A DNA stretch of 15,175 nt from Kiloniellales bacterium. GTDB lineage: Bacteria; Pseudomonadota; Alphaproteobacteria; Kiloniellales; JAKSBE01. Positions within the stretch are counted from its first letter, which is position 1; the number at the start of each line of letters is the position of its first letter. A model generated the notes under the pieces. The model saw only the letters and a list, made by a program, of their open reading frames with translations. It searched no databases and was not told where the DNA came from. Shown in pieces: positions 7,283-12,729 of this stretch. The stretch is taken from NCBI GenBank assembly GCA_030067055.1, contig JASJAL010000056.1, forward strand, positions 1-15,175, read 5' to 3'. The position numbers and the translations under genes were made by a program.

Positions 7283-8305
7283 TCAATCCGCGTGCAGGTC
7301 GGTCCGGGCCACGGGGGTGCCGCCCTTGACCGGCCGCTGCAAGGTCCTGCCGAGCAGCTCCGGCAGGGCGCAGGGCGCGACCGCGTGGCTCGGCCTCAAT
7401 GGGATCAGGTGGGCGGCCTCGATCCGGGTCCCGGCTTCCAGGTCGCCGGTCCAGTAGAGGCCCCGGCGCGCGGTCTCGCGGCGGGCCAGCTCGGCCTCGC
7501 TCCGCTCCAGGCGGCCGTCGCCGAGGATGTCCGGGACCTGGCGCAGCGCGCCGACGATCCGGGTCAGGCTCTCCGGGGTCTCCGACATGGCGTGGTCGTA
7601 GCCCGGCAGCGCCCGGTCGGTGGTGAAGTGCTTCTCCAGCGCGACCGCGCCCAGGCCCGCCGCGAGCAGGGCGATGGCGGGCTCCTCGCGGGAGTGGTCC
7701 GAAAGCCCGACCGGCAGCCCGAAGGCCTGGCGCAGGGTCTCGATGGCGCGCAGGTTCGCGGCCTCGGGCGGTGTCGGGTAGAGCGCGACGCAGTGCATCA
7801 GGATGATCTGCCGGTTGCCGGCGGCCAGCGCGGTCTCGACCGCCCGCTCGACCTCGCCCAGGCGGCCGAATCCGGTTGAGATGATGACCGGCTTGCCGTA
7901 GCCCGCGACCTGGGCGATCAGCGGCAGGTTGGTCAGATCGCAGGACGCGATCTTGAAGCAGGGCACGCCGCCGGCGGCCAGGGTTTCGGCACTGCCGGCG
8001 TCGAGCGGGGTTGAGAAAAACTCGACGCCGGCATGCTGTGCCGCAGCATTCAGTTCCGGATACCAGGCCTCCGGGATCTCGTAGCGCCGCCGCTCGTCCA
8101 GGCCCGGGATCCGGTCCGAGAGGAACGCCTCGGTCCGGAAGGACTGGAACTTGACGGCATCGACGCCGCAGGCGCCGGCCGACTCAATCATCGCCAGCGC
8201 GAGGTTGAGGTCGCCGTTGTGGTTCATGCCGATCTCGGCGATCACGAAGACCGGCTCGCCGGGGCCGACCCGGCGGCTTCCGATGGTGAGGCCCTGCTGG
8301 CTCAT
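7283..8305 (-). CDS. neuB: N-acetylneuraminate synthase family protein (NeuB/SpsE/PseI type)
   Basis: The enzyme condenses phosphoenolpyruvate with a six-carbon amino sugar to give a nine-carbon sialic-acid-like sugar. The 340-residue product has the NeuB TIM-barrel motifs in order: VIAEIGMNHNGD (residues 21-32), VKFQ (51-54), FFSTPLD, KIASCDLTNLPLI, LMHCVALYPTP, GLSDHS and EKHFTTDRALPGYDHAMS. A C-terminal antifreeze-like SAF domain follows at about 282-338 (LYWTGDLEAGTRIEAAHLIP). The ATG at 8305 is chosen because it overlaps the previous stop codon by four bases (ATGA) and family homology starts just after it. An upstream extension of 63 residues is arginine-rich shadow sequence. The exact product (neuraminic, legionaminic or pseudaminic acid) cannot be fixed from motifs. 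Confidence 0.93.
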   Translation of the reverse strand: MSQQGLTIGSRRVGPGEPVFVIAEIGMNHNGDLNLALAMIESAGACGVDAVKFQSFRTEAFLSDRIPGLDERRRYEIPEAWYPELNAAAQHAGVEFFSTPLDAGSAETLAAGGVPCFKIASCDLTNLPLIAQVAGYGKPVIISTGFGRLGEVERAVETALAAGNRQIILMHCVALYPTPPEAANLRAIETLRQAFGLPVGLSDHSREEPAIALLAAGLGAVALEKHFTTDRALPGYDHAMSETPESLTRIVGALRQVPDILGDGRLERSEAELARRETARRGLYWTGDLEAGTRIEAAHLIPLRPSHAVAPCALPELLGRTLQRPVKGGTPVARTDLHAD

Positions 8306-9048
8306 GCGTAGGCTTCCCGGCTTTCGCCGTCGCTGGCGGCGGCGTCGGCGGCGGCTGCGCTTCGGGCCGCGGCGAGGATCTCGGGCACCGCCCAGTCGGC
8401 AGCCGGACTCGGCGGCAGCAGGGCCAGGATGGCATCCAGACGTGCCAGGTCCTCGGTCGTGTCGACGCAGAGGTCGAGTTCGGGCGCGCGCCATTCCAGC
8501 GGCGTGATCGCCGGGGCCCAGGCGAAGCCGGAGCCTTCCTGGAAGACGGCGCCGGTGATCGACTCCCGGTGTTCGCCGACTGTGACCTCGCGGTCCAGCC
8601 GGGCCAGCGCCGACGCGGTCAGGACCTCGGCGCCCAGCCCGACCGGCAGGCCGGTATAGCCGTTCTTGCCGGTCACGCAGTCGGCGTCCTGCAGGACGAT
8701 CTGGTCGAGCGCGCTGTCGATGACCTCGGCGGCCAGCAGCGGACTGTCACCGTTGGCCTTGACCACCAGTTCGGCGCCCTCGGCACGCGCGGCCGCGGCG
8801 CAGCGGCCCAGGACGTCGTCGACGGCGCCGCGGTGGCAGGTCAAGCCAAGGCCCTCCGCAGTCTCCGTGAGGGCGTCGTCGCAGGCCCGCGTGGTCGTGG
8901 CCAGGACGATCCGATCGAGACGCCGGGCCTGGCCCAGGCGGGCGACCAGGGTCTCGATCATCGGCCGGCCCGCCAGAGTCTTGAGGTGCTTGCTAGGCAG
9001 CCGTCGAGAGTCCATTCGCAGCGGGACGATCGCTATCGCGCGCACCAT
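8302..9048 (-). CDS. SpsF-like cytidylyltransferase (CMP-nonulosonate synthetase candidate)
   Basis: The 248-residue protein should activate the nine-carbon sugar with CTP. It has the N-terminal nucleotide-binding loop of the family, IAIVPLRMDSRRLPSKHLK (residues 5-23), followed by a Rossmann-like half (RPMIETLVARL, RIVLATTT). Later come VKANGDSPLLAAEVID, where the conserved Asp binds metal, and DLCVDTTEDLARLDAI near the C-terminus. The Ala-rich tail is not conserved. The pattern is closer to SpsF than to NeuA or KdsB. Its start lies 56 bp inside the end of the upstream gene, and it overlaps neuB by 4 bp, so translation is probably coupled along the operon. The neighbours SpsE-like (neuB) and SpsG-like match the Bacillus subtilis spsE-F-G set. 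CMP-sugar specificity is an inference from the neuB neighbour. Confidence 0.8.
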   Translation of the reverse strand: MVRAIAIVPLRMDSRRLPSKHLKTLAGRPMIETLVARLGQARRLDRIVLATTTRACDDALTETAEGLGLTCHRGAVDDVLGRCAAAARAEGAELVVKANGDSPLLAAEVIDSALDQIVLQDADCVTGKNGYTGLPVGLGAEVLTASALARLDREVTVGEHRESITGAVFQEGSGFAWAPAITPLEWRAPELDLCVDTTEDLARLDAILALLPPSPAADWAVPEILAAARSAAAADAAASDGESREAYA

Positions 9049-10132
9049 CTTCGCTCTCCCCGGTCAAGAGTTGTCGAATCGTTGCATAGGCCTCGCGGGC
9101 GCCGCGCTGCGAGGGGATGGTCACCCGGTAGGGGGTGCCGATGTCGGTGAAGGCCTCGGCCATCACCGCCTCGCAGGCTTGGCGGGCATCCTCGAGAAAA
9201 TCGACCCGGATCCCGGTCCGGGCCCGGAAGACCGAGTAGGCCAGGTGAAAATGGCTCTGCTCGAACTCCAGGATCGAAGCCAGGCTGGTGACCAGCATGT
9301 CGTGGTCGATCGGCTCGACCTGCACCGGCTGATCGCAGTCCGCGACCCGCTGCAGAAGCAGGACGTGGTCGATCGGTTTCGGCGTGGTGTCCATGACCTG
9401 GTCGTAGAGCTCGTAGGGCGAGATCCGCATCCGGGCCTGGCCCTCCATGACCTGCAGGGTCTCCTGGTTCAGGTCGAACTCGCCGCGCTTGGCCCGGCTC
9501 ACGAAGCGGACCAGGGCGGCGAAGTCGGGCGGCACCTCGTCGAGCATCTCCGGAAACTGGTCGAAGTTGTAGTAGAGCAGGTTGAGGCGCTTGGGCAGGC
9601 AGCGGAAGCGGCCGTCGCGCTGAACCACGCTCCAGTCGTCGGCGATGTACTCCGCGCCGTTCTGCAGGAACTGCAGCAGCAAATTGGTCTTGCCGACGTT
9701 GCGCCAGGCCGGACAGAGCACGCCCTGACCGTTCAGGCGGAAGGCCGAGGAGTGGCAGAACACGGACCCACGGCGCAGCAGCTGGAAGTGGGTCATGTAC
9801 TCCATGATGATGGCGAAGAAATGCGGGTTGAAATCGACGTCGCAGGTCGCCCGCCACTTGCCGTCGCGCGCCGCTGCGAAGTCGACCCGGAAGACGTGGT
9901 ACTGAGGGTCGTGCAGGAAGACGCCGCGGTTGTCGTAGGAAATCGGCGCCCGGATGTGCACCGAGTCGTCGGGGCTGGACCGATCGTCGACGAACTCGAT
10001 CTCGATGTCGACGGCGCCCTGCGGCAGCTCTGGAATCTCGAAGGCGCCGTATTCCGATTTCACGTAGTCGACGATCGTGCTGGCCTTGCCGCCGATCTCG
10101 ACCCCGATCTCGCCGAGGATGTTCAAATACAT
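8993..10132 (-). CDS. HPr-kinase-like P-loop protein B
   Basis: This 379-residue protein of unknown function has the layout of HprK-like P-loop ATPases. A beta-rich N-terminal half (about 1-115) is followed by VFCHSSAFRLNGQGVL (124-139), a divergent Walker A AWRNVGKT (142-149) and ADDWSVV (164-170). The HSSA histidine and the double Asp correspond to the conserved residues of HprK-like kinases. The first glycine of the P-loop is replaced by Ala, and a Trp-Arg pair sits inside it, which is unusual. No membrane segment or signal peptide is seen. The ATG at 10132 overlaps the previous gene by 10 bp (MYLNILGEIGVEIG); a longer start adding 21 residues is unlikely because it would deepen the overlap. 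The C-terminal 56 bp overlap the next gene. The target could be a sugar, a small protein or a carrier; nothing in the sequence decides. Confidence 0.72.
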   Translation of the reverse strand: MYLNILGEIGVEIGGKASTIVDYVKSEYGAFEIPELPQGAVDIEIEFVDDRSSPDDSVHIRAPISYDNRGVFLHDPQYHVFRVDFAAARDGKWRATCDVDFNPHFFAIIMEYMTHFQLLRRGSVFCHSSAFRLNGQGVLCPAWRNVGKTNLLLQFLQNGAEYIADDWSVVQRDGRFRCLPKRLNLLYYNFDQFPEMLDEVPPDFAALVRFVSRAKRGEFDLNQETLQVMEGQARMRISPYELYDQVMDTTPKPIDHVLLLQRVADCDQPVQVEPIDHDMLVTSLASILEFEQSHFHLAYSVFRARTGIRVDFLEDARQACEAVMAEAFTDIGTPYRVTIPSQRGAREAYATIRQLLTGESEDGARDSDRPAANGLSTAA

Positions 10133-11244
10133 GATTCGACTAGCTCCTTCACGTCGGCCAGCCGCCAATCCAATGGCAGCGAAAGCCGGTACCAAGGCCT
10201 GTTGGGGAAAAGCGGCGCCTCGTCGCCTGAAGTCCCGCCGTTCGGGCGGGGGCTGGAGGCGGGCAGCAGCGGCAGGGCCGCGAGGTAGGATTGCTCGGGG
10301 AACTCGCCCAGGTAGGCGTGCAGACCGGCAAGCGCCCGATCGGCCAGGGCGGCATCCAGGGGCTCCAGCGTCAGCGCCGCGCCGTTGGTGACCAGGAAGC
10401 AGGCGGCCGGCTCGGCGCGCAGGCAGATATTCTCGGCCGCCAGGCTCAGGTGATGCTTGCCGTAGACCGTGTTGCCGTCCTCCGGCACCAGCCCGAGCTT
10501 GGCGAGAGCGGCGGGGTCGAGGCGCAGCACCTCGGGGAAGCCGAAGAGCGCCGACCCGTCGGTCAGCAGGAAGTTGTCGGTCATGAAGCGGTAGCCCGGC
10601 TGCCGCGCCAGGAAAGCCGCCAGGGTCGATTTGCCGACGCCGTTGAGGCCGCAGAAAATCAGGGCGCGGTCGCCCCTGGCAGGCTCTCCGACCGCCAGCG
10701 CGCTGGCGTGGACCAAGCGCAGCCGGGCGCGGGCGCCGAGGCAGTGGAAGAGGGGAAAGTGTAGGGCCCAGCGCAGGCTGCGCTGGTGGTTGCGGGCGCG
10801 GAGGTCGGGGTCGCGCTCGCGCTGCAGGTCGAAATGATAGGCCAGGACCTCGAAGCCGCCGTCGCCGCGCGGCGTCATCAGGACGGAGAAGCCGAAGGCG
10901 TTCTCCCAGTAGAGGCTGTCGCCGTCGATGTGGAGGCCCATGCCGAGCCGGCTCATCGCCGCCTTGCGGTTCCGTGCCATCGTACCTGCCCGCGGGCCGA
11001 AGCGGACGGCGATGTCCGGCTTTGCCGCCGGGGCGTCGAGGAAGGCCCGGTAGTTGCGGGCGGCGAAGGCGGTGAAATCCGGGTCCTCGCTGTCGAGCCG
11101 CAGCGTGACGCCGAAGCAGCTGGCATCGAGCCGCGAGTCGCCGGTTTCCGCTTCGTCACGGGCGGCCGCGGGTCGGGCCGCCGCACCCGACGCGGCGGGC
11201 CCGGGGTCTGCATTTAGGTCGAATCGCAGTGCTGCATCAGACAT
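10123..11244 (-). CDS. HPr-kinase-like P-loop protein A
   Basis: First gene of the nonulosonate operon, 373 residues, function unknown. The order of motifs is that of HprK-like proteins: RLVHASALAVG (about 176-186), ALIFCGLNGVGKSTLAAFL with a canonical Walker A GLNGVGKST (199-207), and MTDNFLLTDG, where Asn replaces the second Asp found in the partner protein. The N-terminal about 40 residues are Ala/Asp-rich and probably disordered. It is followed by a second protein of the same group overlapping by 10 bp, so the two may form a heteromeric pair in which A binds ATP well. A sigma-54 promoter begins 47 bases upstream and gives a leader of about 35 bases; no strong Shine-Dalgarno is visible. 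Related P-loop proteins turn up near glycan and peptide-modification genes, so a sugar or protein kinase is possible but unproven. Confidence 0.75.
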   Translation of the reverse strand: MSDAALRFDLNADPGPAASGAAARPAAARDEAETGDSRLDASCFGVTLRLDSEDPDFTAFAARNYRAFLDAPAAKPDIAVRFGPRAGTMARNRKAAMSRLGMGLHIDGDSLYWENAFGFSVLMTPRGDGGFEVLAYHFDLQRERDPDLRARNHQRSLRWALHFPLFHCLGARARLRLVHASALAVGEPARGDRALIFCGLNGVGKSTLAAFLARQPGYRFMTDNFLLTDGSALFGFPEVLRLDPAALAKLGLVPEDGNTVYGKHHLSLAAENICLRAEPAACFLVTNGAALTLEPLDAALADRALAGLHAYLGEFPEQSYLAALPLLPASSPRPNGGTSGDEAPLFPNRPWYRLSLPLDWRLADVKELVESCI

Positions 11245-11290
11245 TTGGGTCAGGCTGCTGCCAAAAGATTTAATTTGACCTAAATCTGAC

Positions 11291-11305
11291 GCAAAGGCCG
11301 TGCCA
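11291..11305 (-). promoter_or_regulatory. Sigma-54 promoter of the nonulosonate operon
   Basis: The minus strand reads TGGCACGGCCTTTGC: perfect TGGCACG -24 block, TTTGC -12 block, and 10 bases between GG and GC. Transcription should start near 11279, about 35 bases before the start of the first operon gene. An IHF-type site and a dyad pair lie upstream, as at fliK. Confidence 0.8.
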
Positions 11306-11350
11306 TGGCCGAAGGTCTAATCCCTGACCAAAGGTTCAGCCGTTTCGGGC

Positions 11351-11363
11351 TAAGTGCCTGATT
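11351..11363 (-). promoter_or_regulatory. IHF-type site upstream of the nonulosonate operon
   Basis: The minus strand reads AATCAGGCACTTA, matching the relaxed IHF consensus WATCARNNNNTTR. It lies between the sigma-54 core and the dyad pair, the same order as at fliK. Confidence 0.5.
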
Positions 11364-11395
11364 CATAGACCATCCATCCTAGGAAAGATCTTCCG

Positions 11396-11438
11396 CTGGG
11401 CGAAAACTGCCGCCCGCAAGGCGGCAAGAATTGCCCAG
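11396..11438. promoter_or_regulatory. Symmetric FlbD (ftr)-like dyad pair between divergent sigma-54 promoters
   Basis: GGGCGAAAACTGCCG (11398-11412) and CGGCAAGAATTGCCC (11422-11436) are two dyads of the CGGCA-N5-TGCCG type. Together they form a larger inverted repeat, arms 11396-11414 and 11420-11438 with 14 of 19 positions paired. The near edge lies 93 bp from the minus-strand promoter and 63-65 bp from the plus-strand promoter. This suits an enhancer serving both directions. Confidence 0.6.
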
Positions 11439-11500
11439 TCGCCGGGACCTTGCGGCGGGCGAAGCAAGGGATTCCGCGCTCTTGCGGCCTGGCTTCGCTC

Positions 11501-11516
11501 TGGCACGGAAGCTGCA
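11501..11516 (+). promoter_or_regulatory. Sigma-54 promoter pointing at the 3' end of flaF
   Basis: The plus strand reads TGGCACGGAAGCTGCA: perfect TGGCACG, CTGCA at -12, and 10 bases between GG and GC. Transcription should start near 11527. No gene with a credible start or ribosome site follows before flaF, which is encoded on the other strand. An RNA from here would be a small non-coding RNA, a very short message, or antisense to flaF. Confidence 0.65.
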
Positions 11517-11740
11517 ACTGGGAATGGGGGCGGCCAGGCAGGCCCACCCCACAGGACGGCAGGAAGCCGTCGTCACGCGGCAGGTAGCCGCACCCCTCTC
11601 CTTCAAGATCGTCAAGACACCGCCGGATGCGCGGCCGGGCAGGCGCCCGGCTCGGCGCGCCGAAGGGATGGCGTTGTGTGTGGGCAACGGGGGCCTGATC
11701 TGAACGTTGGGGTTGGAAGCGGCGAGGCGCGGGATGCCGG

Positions 11741-11754
11741 GCGGCCCGGGCCGC
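11741..11754 (-). terminator. GC palindrome after flaF, possible terminator
   Basis: GCGGCCCGGGCCGC is a perfect 14-base palindrome 2 bases past the flaF stop, and an alternative CCGGGC/GCCCGG pairing overlaps it. There is no T-tract, so intrinsic termination is doubtful; it may stabilise the 3' end of the mRNA. Confidence 0.35.
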
Positions 11755-11756
11755 TG

Positions 11757-12209
11757 CTAGACGGAGATTCCGCCGCCCGGGGGCGGGGTCCCCTGCGGGC
11801 CGGCCGGACCGGGCTCCTGCACGGTCGCTTCGCCCTGGGCGGACACCTCGGCCAAGAGCCCGGCGGCAATCTGGCGGTTGATGTTGATCAGAGCGTCGAA
11901 GCCCTTGGGCTCCGGGTTGGCGAGAAGCCGCACGGTGTGCTTGTCGACGAAGTTGCAGAGATCCAGCATGTTCTTGCGAACCTCGGGCGGCAGCGGGCAG
12001 TTGGCCTGGGTGACCTCGGCCTGAAAGATGGTCCAGAGCCGCCAGTTCAGGCGCGCGGTTTCCTTCATCGCTTTGATGTCGTCGGGCGTCTTCTGGACCT
12101 CGGCCATGCGCCGGGCCGACTCCAGCAGGGCCCGGCCCTCGGTCTCCCGGGGCGAGCCGCCCTGGCCCATGGTGCCGCCGTAGGACTTCGCCGCCGACTC
12201 ATTCGGCAT
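11757..12209 (-). CDS. flaF: Flagellar biosynthesis regulator FlaF
   Basis: FlaF is an alphaproteobacterial protein that promotes flagellin synthesis and secretion and works against the repressor FlbT. The 150-residue product has the family pattern: SPRETEGRALLESARRM (about 19-35), NWRLWTIFQAEVTQANCPLP (55-74), NMLDLCNFVDKHTVRLLANP and INRQIAAGLL. The last about 30 residues are a Gly/Pro-rich tail (GPAGPQGTPPPGGG) beyond the usual end. The ATG at 12209 overlaps the flbT stop codon by 11 bp, which implies coupled translation; an internal ATG at residue 14 is possible but would cut into the SYGG region that aligns with the family's N-terminus. No flagellin gene is beside it, unlike many relatives. 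Confidence 0.9.
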   Translation of the reverse strand: MPNESAAKSYGGTMGQGGSPRETEGRALLESARRMAEVQKTPDDIKAMKETARLNWRLWTIFQAEVTQANCPLPPEVRKNMLDLCNFVDKHTVRLLANPEPKGFDALININRQIAAGLLAEVSAQGEATVQEPGPAGPQGTPPPGGGISV

Positions 12210-12588
12210 GCTGAAGGATCCCGGCTTCGTGGTCGATCAACTTCTGGCAGGCCTTGAGTCCGGCGTAGAGCTGGTCCGCGCCGAGCCGGCCGCGGATCTC
12301 CTCTGCCAGCGTCTCTGCGCTGGGCGCCGCTCGCAGGTAGTCGCTCAGCAGCCGGTCGAACTCGTCGACGAAGGAGTCTCGGCGATCGGGAAAGAGATAG
12401 GCGCATTGGAGGGCCAGATAGACCCGCGACGCGGGGGTCTTGGCGTCCTCGGTCGTGAGGATGTCTTTCTGGCGCAGGATGTGCGCTTGGTTCTCGAAGA
12501 CGAGGCTGGCCACGTCGCCGTCGTTCTTGACGACCGCTCCGTTGACGATCAGCTTTTCGCCCTTGCCGAGTGTCAGCTTCAGGGGCAT
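12199..12588 (-). CDS. flbT: Flagellin mRNA repressor FlbT
   Basis: FlbT binds the 5' untranslated region of flagellin mRNA in Caulobacter and destabilises it until the hook is complete. The protein of 129 residues starts MPLKLTLGKGEKLIVNGAVV, the family's typical N-terminus, and continues with FENQAHILRQKDILT, RVYLALQCAYLFPD and GLKACQKLIDHEAGIL. A longer reading frame upstream (from 12663) is rejected because it adds a non-conserved stretch and would run through the AT-rich regulatory region with the CtrA consensus. The gene is first in a two-gene unit with flaF and is divergent from maf. The Shine-Dalgarno is weak (AGGG about 8 bases upstream). Confidence 0.94.
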   Translation of the reverse strand: MPLKLTLGKGEKLIVNGAVVKNDGDVASLVFENQAHILRQKDILTTEDAKTPASRVYLALQCAYLFPDRRDSFVDEFDRLLSDYLRAAPSAETLAEEIRGRLGADQLYAGLKACQKLIDHEAGILQHAE

Positions 12589-12729
12589 GAGGATTACCCT
12601 AAAGGTTTGGTATAGCTCTGATACAATAGACTTTATAATTAAAAAAAAATTAACCCACACCAAGTTGGATAGTTCTTTCCAGCTTTCTAGCCTAAGTCTT
12701 TATAACTAGTTTACGGTCTGAGAGGCGAC
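12589..12729. other. Divergent flbT/maf intergenic region
   Basis: This 141-bp AT-rich gap separates the divergent flbT and maf genes. It carries the CtrA consensus at 12639-12654. No sigma-54 element was seen, in contrast to the other promoters in this window, so maf and flbT are probably under vegetative sigma with CtrA. AT content is far above that of the flanking genes. Confidence 0.6.
12639..12654 (+). promoter_or_regulatory. Perfect CtrA consensus between flbT and maf
   Basis: The plus strand reads TTAA, seven A residues, TTAAC: a full match to TTAA-N7-TTAAC. It is 76 bases before the maf start and 51 bases before the flbT start, so it could serve either or both. Its core is made of an A-tract, so an A-tract effect on DNA shape is an alternative. 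Confidence 0.6.

Larger units (their letters stand above)
11245..11756. other. Divergent regulatory region between HprK-like A and flaF
   Basis: These 512 bases contain no convincing gene. Short ORFs on both strands (for example 11431-11703 plus and 11379-11687 minus) have no recognisable motif, no good start and the composition of out-of-frame GC-rich DNA. What is visible: two outward-facing sigma-54 promoters (11291-11305 minus, 11501-11516 plus), an IHF-type site (11351-11363), a symmetric dyad pair (11396-11438), a GC-rich hairpin GCCGGGC/GCCCGGC (11634-11651) and a perfect palindrome GCGGCCCGGGCCGC (11741-11754) just past the flaF stop. Confidence 0.7.

Noticed and set aside
8306..8494. 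63-codon N-terminal extension of the NeuB-like protein
   Set aside because: Arginine-rich, lies entirely within the preceding cytidylyltransferase gene, and family homology starts after the ATG at 8305.
8666..10288. Plus-strand ORF of 540 codons
   Set aside because: It is antisense to the cytidylyltransferase and HprK-like B genes, whose motifs are clear; no ribosome site or motif of its own.
11270..11284. TTAA-N7-TAAA, a possible CtrA half-match at the start site of the nonulosonate operon
   Set aside because: 7 of 8 match only, no CC extension, and at a position where a sigma-54 promoter already explains transcription; it could be chance in AT-rich DNA.
11379..11687. Minus-strand ORF of 102 codons after flaF (and the plus-strand ORF 11431-11703)
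   Set aside because: No motif, no Shine-Dalgarno, and both run through the sigma-54 promoter and dyads; treated as non-coding.
12589..12663. 25-codon N-terminal extension of FlbT
   Set aside because: Not conserved and covers the CtrA consensus and AT-rich promoter DNA; the family start MPLKL is at 12588.
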